Shown piece after piece: positions 1 through 4,952 of a stretch of 7,151 bases of DNA. The number at the start of each line of letters is the position of its first letter. Positions within the stretch are counted from its first letter, which is position 1. The translations under genes were made by a program, and so were the position numbers. The notes below the pieces were generated by a model. It worked only from the letters and a program-made list of their open reading frames with translations. It had not been told where the DNA came from and did no database searches. The DNA comes from Bacteroidaceae bacterium (GTDB lineage: Bacteria; Bacteroidota; Bacteroidia; Bacteroidales; Bacteroidaceae): the NCBI GenBank assembly GCA_024695315.1, contig JAILIJ010000038.1:1-7151 (forward strand). Reading direction: 5' to 3'.

Positions 1-51
1 CTCAGACTTGACCACCTTCCATTTCATGTCACTATCATTAAAATCTATCAT
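1..51 (-). CDS. Start of a minus-strand gene, possibly NUDIX hydrolase (3' end outside window)
   Basis: An ATG at 51-49 opens a frame that stays open to the window edge and gives the 17 residues MIDFNDSDMKWKVVKSE. The WK-x-V-x-SE pattern resembles, from memory, the N-terminus of a Bacteroidales NUDIX hydrolase family that starts with a similar tryptophan/Ser-Glu segment. The NUDIX box itself would lie outside the window, so the family call is a guess. Support for a real gene comes from context: a perfect TAAATTTG box about 40 nt upstream and an A-rich leader (eight A residues just before the start), both typical of Bacteroidota. A second in-frame ATG at 27-25 is a possible alternative start. 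No signal peptide is visible, so a cytoplasmic protein is likely. It is separated from the protease gene upstream by about 580 bp and is probably transcribed on its own. Confidence 0.45.
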   Translation of the reverse strand, partial: MIDFNDSDMKWKVVKSE

Positions 52-89
52 ATTTTTTTTGAATAAAATTATTCTGAAAAAATCCGACG

Positions 90-124
90 CAAATTTAGAT
101 ATTTCATTCGAGATAAAACCCAAA
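90..124 (-). promoter_or_regulatory. Candidate Bacteroidetes-type promoter for the left-edge gene
   Basis: Read on the minus strand, positions 97-90 are TAAATTTG, an exact match to the Bacteroidetes primary sigma factor -7 consensus TAnnTTTG. A TTTG that could serve as the -33 element lies at 124-121. The spacer is 23 nt, a little longer than the usual 19-21, so the -33 assignment is weaker than the -7 box. Transcription would start near 83, giving a leader of about 32 nt before the ATG at 51. Confidence 0.5.
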
Positions 125-312
125 TAATTTCATGATTTTTACACAATAAACATTCTTCTCCGGAGTATAAATAGAAAAAAAACATTGCTCCATAACACAT
201 TTTCATCATTCCAAAGCCATATACATTGCCATTTTATCACGTTTTAGACTTTATAAAGACAATAATTATCATAACGGATATAATTCTTTGTCTATATATG
301 AAAGAAAATGCC
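125..312. other. AT-rich intergenic DNA, no gene seen
   Basis: This stretch has no convincing coding region, RNA gene or strong promoter. It is AT-rich (20 G+C in the 60 bases 181-240). The only small details are an 8-bp palindrome CTCCGGAG at 158-165, an A8 run at 175-182, and a 29-codon minus-strand frame (193-104) that I reject as chance. Confidence 0.6.
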
Positions 313-335
313 ACTTTGCAAAGTAGACTTTGCAA
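313..335. repeat. Overlapping palindromes built from ACTTTGCAA
   Basis: Positions 313-324 form a perfect 12-bp palindrome, ACTTTGCAAAGT. Positions 316-335 form a second inverted repeat: a 9-bp arm TTGCAAAGT, a 2-nt AG spacer, then ACTTTGCAA. The unit ACTTTGCAA is therefore present twice directly (313-321 and 327-335) and once inverted. Such symmetry fits a dimeric protein binding site or a short hairpin. No function can be assigned from the sequence. Confidence 0.6.
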
Positions 336-389
336 CATAGAATTTGTATTTGCCCAATTTGAGGTAACAACCTGCGGTCAAGGAGTATG

Positions 390-509
390 ATTTAGTTTTC
401 TACGGGAAAAACTCTAGTACACTGCGCAATAAACTGCAGTTTTTCTCGCAAAGTACGGGAGTACCATCCGCATGGTACTATGAAGTGTTGCTTTTAAGAA
501 AGACTAAAT
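390..509. other. Branched inverted-repeat element, possible structured RNA or repeat element
   Basis: Three inverted repeats are nested here. An outer stem pairs 390-401 with 497-509 (12 bp, G502 bulged). It encloses two hairpins: 403-413 with 438-448 (11 bp including one G-T pair) and 460-467 with 472-479 (8 bp, AGTACCAT/ATGGTACT, loop CCGC). This could fold as a three-way junction on either strand. Local base composition is richer in G+C (28 of 60 at 421-480) than the flank at 61-120 (16 of 60). There is no open frame of note. It lies downstream of the protease gene, so it could be part of a 3' untranslated region, a small RNA, or a non-autonomous repeat. No known RNA family was recognised. 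Confidence 0.45.
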
Positions 510-552
510 TCGAGCATCAAATAATTTGCACATTTCGTTTTTGTAACATTTA

Positions 553-603
553 ACGCTAATTTAACGCCCGTAAAACAGCCGTTTTACAAGCGTAAATTAG
601 CGT
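553..603 (-). terminator. Long imperfect hairpin after the protease gene, possible terminator
   Basis: The arms 553-567 and 590-603 pair over 14 bp with one bulged A. After a 2x2 internal mismatch the stem continues with GTAAAAC at 570-576 against GTTTTAC at 581-587, closed by a 4-nt loop. On the minus strand the hairpin begins 29 nt after the protease stop codon, as expected for the end of an operon. No T-tract follows it on either strand, so it is not a canonical intrinsic terminator. It may instead stabilise the mRNA 3' end or be a repeat. Each arm also contains a tandem repeat: TTTAACGC-type units in one and GCGTAAAT-type units in the other. Confidence 0.45.
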
Positions 604-632
604 AAATATAAATTCTGTAGTAAAGACCTCCT

Positions 633-3041
633 TTATCTGACAACAATCTTTCTTATCCTATTATTACGACGTAAAATATAGACACCAGATTTTTCCAAAC
701 AATCCAGTTTTACCCTTTCTCCATTCAAATTATAGACCGCTACATTCGTATTATAGTCTCTTACATCATCTTTCAGAACAGACATCTGTGGCGTTATAAA
801 TGTAGCATCATCCATCAAAGTCACACTCAAAGTGTCCGAAAGATCAGAATCGAAAATAGCATCGCCTATAATAGCCTGAAGGTAATAGTGAAAAGTATGC
901 GAAGAATTCATACCTGTCACCTCATACCTATTATCCGTAATGCCAAAGAATACATATTTTGGAGCATCAGCATTGGCAATAGTCAAAGAGTCAGCATCAC
1001 CAACAATAAGTTTCAAATCGTCAATATAAACACGTTCGTGATTTGAAAGAAATGACACCGATACCCTATCACTTATCGCATCTATTGGAATACGGAAATA
1101 CTGCTCTGCAGTCTTTACTTTATAAGAGAACTTTGCCACTTGAGACTCTGCCACAGAATCGTATAGCACAACATACATATTTGCACTCTTGCCAGTAAAA
1201 GCACACGCCCTGAATGCCAAAGTATACTTGTCCGCATTCGAAAGATTTATAGCTGGAGATATAAGAGCTCCAGAAACACCATAACAGCCCACTCTACACA
1301 TGCCACCACATTGGTACACATCATTTCCTCTCCATCCTTCACAATTCATGTAATCTCCTAGAGATGATGAAATATCGTTTACATCAGCCTCAGGATAATC
1401 ACCTATATTCATTTTATTAAAATTCTCATTCAAAAGCAGAGGATTCTCATCATCTGGCAAGTCCTCAACAACTGTCAAAGTGTAACTCTGCGCATTCTCC
1501 ACAGCATCCCATGTTACAACGAAAGACGAAGAAGTAACATCCTCTGCGTCATAGACTATCGGAGTAGAAAGTTTCTTCTGTTGAAAATCGAATAACACCA
1601 TATCATCAACCTCCCTAATTCCCGTGATAGCCTTGCCTGTCTCCTCGCCGTCCCATGTAAGAGAATTCGGATATGTAGTATCCGTAAAAGACGTGTTTCC
1701 TGTCGAACCAGGGAAAAGGTCCCCCTCATGAGTGGATGCCCAAGTACCATCTGCAGCCACCACATGATATCGAGGATGCGAAGAATCGTTGTTTAAGGTA
1801 TTATTTGACCATGAAGCCTCATCATAGTCAATATGAGTAATCATCATACCGGTACATGGCATATAAGCGTCCCAACCTTTTTGCTGACGGTTTTCAAGCA
1901 CAAAGAACTCATTTTCATTTCTTGTAGACACACGAAAAGCCTTATGACTACCTGAAAGTTCAGGCAATTCATAACCCAACTTAGCTTCCTCAAGTTCTGT
2001 AAATTCAAGCCATCCAAGCAAAGACATTTCATGAGCCGAATATCCACAAGGCGTGCGTGATTCATTATTGTAGCAGCCAGATTCCATGATACTCCATACA
2101 CTCACACATGATGCACTCGACTCGGTATTATACAAGTCCGCCAATCCCAGAACATGACTAAACTCATGACAGAAAGTACCAATACCCTCCAATTGATCGC
2201 CAGCAGCATATTTCAATTCACACGAACAAGCATAACGGTTAATCTTTTTACCATCAAGTTCAAGACTATATCCGAAATTTTCAATATAACTCTGATGAGG
2301 CCATATATGCTCGCTATTGCTGGTATAATTTTCTCCATATCCAGCATAGATAAAATACACAAAATCCACTGAGCCGTCATTATCATTATCATATTGTGAG
2401 AAATCCACCCCACATTTCTCGTCCACAAGCTTACAAGCTTCTATAACCATCTGTTCCGGTTTTCCATCTTGCGACACGAATCCTAATGACACATTCTCTC
2501 CATAGTATTTAGCATCGTGTGAAAGCGTGACCGGTCCAACAATATCGAACTGCGGATCAAAGACCCCAAGTGACTGGTCCCTAAAGAACTGTCCTGCACT
2601 TCCTGTGGCACCATATTGATTATACCCATCCTCATTCATGAGTCCATCAAACACCTCATTTGTATATTTTTCATTAAACGCCACATCCGCAAATTCCACA
2701 AGCACGACCAATCCTCTCTTCTTTCCTATTGACAAAGATGAAGAACGTCTTTGTGAGGCATTATTACATACTCTCCCCCTTGCTTCCTTACGTCCGTTAG
2801 TATATTGGTCTGAGGTAATCTCCACAATCGAGCTATCCGGTCCAAAGACATAAAAACATCCGTCGTCCAAAGACTGCATGACATGGAAATTCTCATCTCC
2901 AACAAGCTTATATCGAAACAGCGTGCCATCTGACTTACGGAACTGATGCACCCCTGGCCATGCAGGAATAGCAAAAACGTCAAAGGAGTACAACAAACTT
3001 ACAATAAATATATAAAAGATATTTTTCCTGTTATTCATCAT
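633..3041 (-). CDS. Secreted M6-family zinc metalloprotease with T9SS-type C-terminal domain
   Basis: This 802-residue protein is a predicted secreted endopeptidase of the M6 (immune inhibitor A-like) family. Residues 1-24 look like a Sec signal peptide (NNRK, hydrophobic core, cleavage after VFA). Residues about 25-105 resemble a propeptide ending in a basic stretch. The catalytic domain spans about 108-485. It holds the zinc motif HEFSHVLGLAD with H292, E293, H296 and D302, a Met-turn-like SIME at 317-320, and DNDNDGSVD at 218-226, a possible calcium site. Residues about 490-745 are a fibronectin III-like domain interrupted by a jelly-roll/MAM-like insert (about 536-680, ending YIDDLKL). 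Residues about 750-802 resemble a T9SS sorting domain and end KIVVR, so export to the surface is inferred. There are 17 cysteines. The first ATG overlaps the upstream stop as ATGA; the second Met codon follows directly and is an alternative start. The stop is TAA. Confidence 0.9.
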   Translation of the reverse strand: MMNNRKNIFYIFIVSLLYSFDVFAIPAWPGVHQFRKSDGTLFRYKLVGDENFHVMQSLDDGCFYVFGPDSSIVEITSDQYTNGRKEARGRVCNNASQRRSSSLSIGKKRGLVVLVEFADVAFNEKYTNEVFDGLMNEDGYNQYGATGSAGQFFRDQSLGVFDPQFDIVGPVTLSHDAKYYGENVSLGFVSQDGKPEQMVIEACKLVDEKCGVDFSQYDNDNDGSVDFVYFIYAGYGENYTSNSEHIWPHQSYIENFGYSLELDGKKINRYACSCELKYAAGDQLEGIGTFCHEFSHVLGLADLYNTESSASCVSVWSIMESGCYNNESRTPCGYSAHEMSLLGWLEFTELEEAKLGYELPELSGSHKAFRVSTRNENEFFVLENRQQKGWDAYMPCTGMMITHIDYDEASWSNNTLNNDSSHPRYHVVAADGTWASTHEGDLFPGSTGNTSFTDTTYPNSLTWDGEETGKAITGIREVDDMVLFDFQQKKLSTPIVYDAEDVTSSSFVVTWDAVENAQSYTLTVVEDLPDDENPLLLNENFNKMNIGDYPEADVNDISSSLGDYMNCEGWRGNDVYQCGGMCRVGCYGVSGALISPAINLSNADKYTLAFRACAFTGKSANMYVVLYDSVAESQVAKFSYKVKTAEQYFRIPIDAISDRVSVSFLSNHERVYIDDLKLIVGDADSLTIANADAPKYVFFGITDNRYEVTGMNSSHTFHYYLQAIIGDAIFDSDLSDTLSVTLMDDATFITPQMSVLKDDVRDYNTNVAVYNLNGERVKLDCLEKSGVYILRRNNRIRKIVVR
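3038..3041 (-). promoter_or_regulatory. ATGA stop/start overlap coupling two genes
   Basis: Minus-strand bases 3041-3038 read ATGA. TGA ends the thioredoxin-like gene and ATG starts the protease. No Shine-Dalgarno sequence is visible upstream, so the protease start is likely reached by termination-reinitiation. This supports co-transcription and linked expression of the two proteins. If the second ATG (3038-3036) is used, it still overlaps the stop by one base. Confidence 0.75.
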
Positions 3042-4855
3042 AAAAGCATTTTATATGTTTTACATTCGCCACTTTTCTTGATAACCTGAATGATATATGT
3101 CCCATGCAAGCCAAAAGTTCCTACAGTAGCTTTTTCTCTACAGCCCTTCAGAGCCCTTACCATCATACCACTAGCAGCATACATACGCACATCAAATTCT
3201 CCATCCGCCGTCACACTTACATATCCACCGCATCCTTTTACATCAATATTCGAATCCTCACAGATATCATTCACACTCATAAACTCTTCTGCATCTGGCC
3301 ACAAATTATAAGCATTAACAACATTGCCTTTCTCACTATCCAATACTATGATAGCAATATGCACCTTTCCCTTTCGAGTAACATTAGAAGGCAGAGAAAG
3401 CCTTGCCGAATAGTTATAGTAAGTATCAGCCTCCATCACTTCTGGAGTACAGACACCCCCCTGAAGACCATTTACCACCCCTCTGGCCACATCCATATAA
3501 GCACATTCGGCATAAGTCTCACGGTTTTCCCATCCATAGAAATATCCAGATACACCTCCAGCATATCCATTCAGCTGCTTATAACCCGTAACCGAGTCCT
3601 CAAGCACAACAAAAAACATACGATAATTAGGATTCTCCAGCACAGCATCTGAAATCATCCTAACATTAACATCCACAGCAGATGAGTCCTCACCCACAAA
3701 CGCTCCTGTTGCAGTAACGCCAAAATGGCCTTCCATATTTAGATAATATTTACAATACTGTTCCAAACTACCATACACATCTGAGCAATAGACATCTCGA
3801 TTAACCAAACATTCTGGGAATCCTGAAAATGTCTTATTTATCGAGTCATAAACAGAAATTTGCATTTCATCATCATAATGAATGCAGGCAGGCACAAACA
3901 AATCCTTATAGGACTCTTTCAACAATTCAAGGCGAACAATGCCAGCTACACAGAATTTACACCATGAGCCTGTTCCTTCCTCCACAAAAACACGTTTGCG
4001 GAACTTTTCATTATAACGCGTTATAGTAACGCTATCAGTATTATTATAAGCATAAATATCTTGCTGCCCATTGAGACTGTAAACAGACAAATTAAGCTTA
4101 TTCTTTTTGTAGTCTATAGGAAGTACTAACGAGAATGTATCACGTGCATCCACCTCAATCCTCTTATCTATGTTCACAAACACGGTATCACCACAGTTCT
4201 TAGTATATGCGAGACGGTAACCATCTATAGCATTTACACCCCAGTTACGCAATTCACCAGAAATCTCTGCGCTATCGTCATAAGTGCAATAGTCTGTGGT
4301 AAAAATCTTGAGTGAAGACTCATTACGTGGCAACTTATCACCTTCGATAATCGCCCCTATACAATTTGAGCCCGTCACAGATACCCATTTAGACTGCGAA
4401 TTCCACATTATAAGATTTGCATTGGCAAAAGACTCTGATGAACATCCTACTCCATTAGGATTATCTGCCGTAAAAGAACCCTTATACCCTATGGCAACAT
4501 CCTCGCCCGTAATATCATAAGGAGTATTAAGGATGACATCGTTCCAGCCCTTCTTCAGACTACCCACTTTCTGATAATATATATATGCTGCATCTTGAGG
4601 AGAGTTCTTAATATAAACCGTCACACTTTTAGCATCAGCATTAAGACCAATCCTCACACCAGTAATACGATTACCAACATAAGGAGCAATAACCTGCTCT
4701 GGAAATACAACATAAGGTGTAAGGATTGTAGAGCCAGAACCACCATAACCATAATCGATATTGCTGCCATAATGAAGAATAACCCTGTCCGAGTCATTAG
4801 CTCGGACAGAGTTTACACATAATAACAGCATAAAAAATACAAAAATCTTACGCAT
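3038..4855 (-). CDS. Secreted Omp28-related thioredoxin-fold protein with T9SS-type tail
   Basis: This 605-residue protein starts with a clear signal peptide (MRK, then a hydrophobic core, cleavage likely after VRA at 17-19). C13 lies in the core without a proper lipobox, so I do not call it a lipoprotein. Residues about 22-172 form a beta-sandwich-like region of unknown role. Residues about 190-280 resemble a CARDB/Ig-like domain. Residues about 287-425 match the Omp28-related thioredoxin-like pattern: EEGTGSWCKFC, with a CxxC at C299 and C302, and a probable cis-proline segment GFPECLVNR (P347). Residues about 545-605 resemble a T9SS sorting domain but end YKMLL, without the terminal Arg seen in both neighbours. 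The mature form has 16 cysteines. Family members are outer-membrane or secreted proteins, mostly of unknown function. Redox activity is possible but unproven. The start at 4855 follows an A-rich leader; the end overlaps the protease gene by 4 bp. Confidence 0.8.
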   Translation of the reverse strand: MRKIFVFFMLLLCVNSVRANDSDRVILHYGSNIDYGYGGSGSTILTPYVVFPEQVIAPYVGNRITGVRIGLNADAKSVTVYIKNSPQDAAYIYYQKVGSLKKGWNDVILNTPYDITGEDVAIGYKGSFTADNPNGVGCSSESFANANLIMWNSQSKWVSVTGSNCIGAIIEGDKLPRNESSLKIFTTDYCTYDDSAEISGELRNWGVNAIDGYRLAYTKNCGDTVFVNIDKRIEVDARDTFSLVLPIDYKKNKLNLSVYSLNGQQDIYAYNNTDSVTITRYNEKFRKRVFVEEGTGSWCKFCVAGIVRLELLKESYKDLFVPACIHYDDEMQISVYDSINKTFSGFPECLVNRDVYCSDVYGSLEQYCKYYLNMEGHFGVTATGAFVGEDSSAVDVNVRMISDAVLENPNYRMFFVVLEDSVTGYKQLNGYAGGVSGYFYGWENRETYAECAYMDVARGVVNGLQGGVCTPEVMEADTYYNYSARLSLPSNVTRKGKVHIAIIVLDSEKGNVVNAYNLWPDAEEFMSVNDICEDSNIDVKGCGGYVSVTADGEFDVRMYAASGMMVRALKGCREKATVGTFGLHGTYIIQVIKKSGECKTYKMLL

Positions 4856-4952
4856 ATTATTTTGATTGTTTTATTCAATTTTATCAAGTAGTAAAATATA
4901 ATGTAGTAGATGTAAAATCCGCATATATAGTATTTCTACCCACTCATCACAT
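4856..4952 (-). promoter_or_regulatory. Intergenic gap with a weak promoter candidate
   Basis: This 97-bp gap separates the adhesin-like gene from the thioredoxin-like gene. On the minus strand, TATATTTT at 4900-4893 matches seven of eight positions of the -7 box TAnnTTTG. TATG at 4925-4922 matches three of four -33 positions at an acceptable 21-nt spacing. The predicted start near 4886 gives a leader of about 31 nt that is very A-rich just before the ATG. AT-rich DNA makes such matches common, so readthrough from the upstream gene is equally possible. No terminator-like hairpin was found in the gap. Confidence 0.3.

Noticed and set aside
104..193. A 29-codon minus-strand frame starting MEQCFFSIYT
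   Set aside because: Short, immediately preceded by an in-frame stop, no recognised motif, and it overlaps the promoter candidate region of the next gene.
541..610. Integron attC-like site (GCGTTAAAT matches GTTRRRY on the minus strand)
   Set aside because: The matching RYYYAAC core is absent on the other side, there is no integrase gene or cassette array, and the match arises from the AT-rich tandem repeat.
621..635. AGGAGGT on the minus strand just after the protease stop codon, resembling a Shine-Dalgarno sequence
   Set aside because: No start codon follows at a workable distance, and Bacteroidota rarely use this signal; it may simply be part of a small TAAAG/CTTTA inverted repeat.
3104..3652. 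A 182-codon open frame on the plus strand inside the thioredoxin-like gene
   Set aside because: It lies antisense to a gene with clear domains, its product is Ser/His/Ile-rich without recognisable motifs, and long antisense frames are common opposite AT-rich coding sequence.
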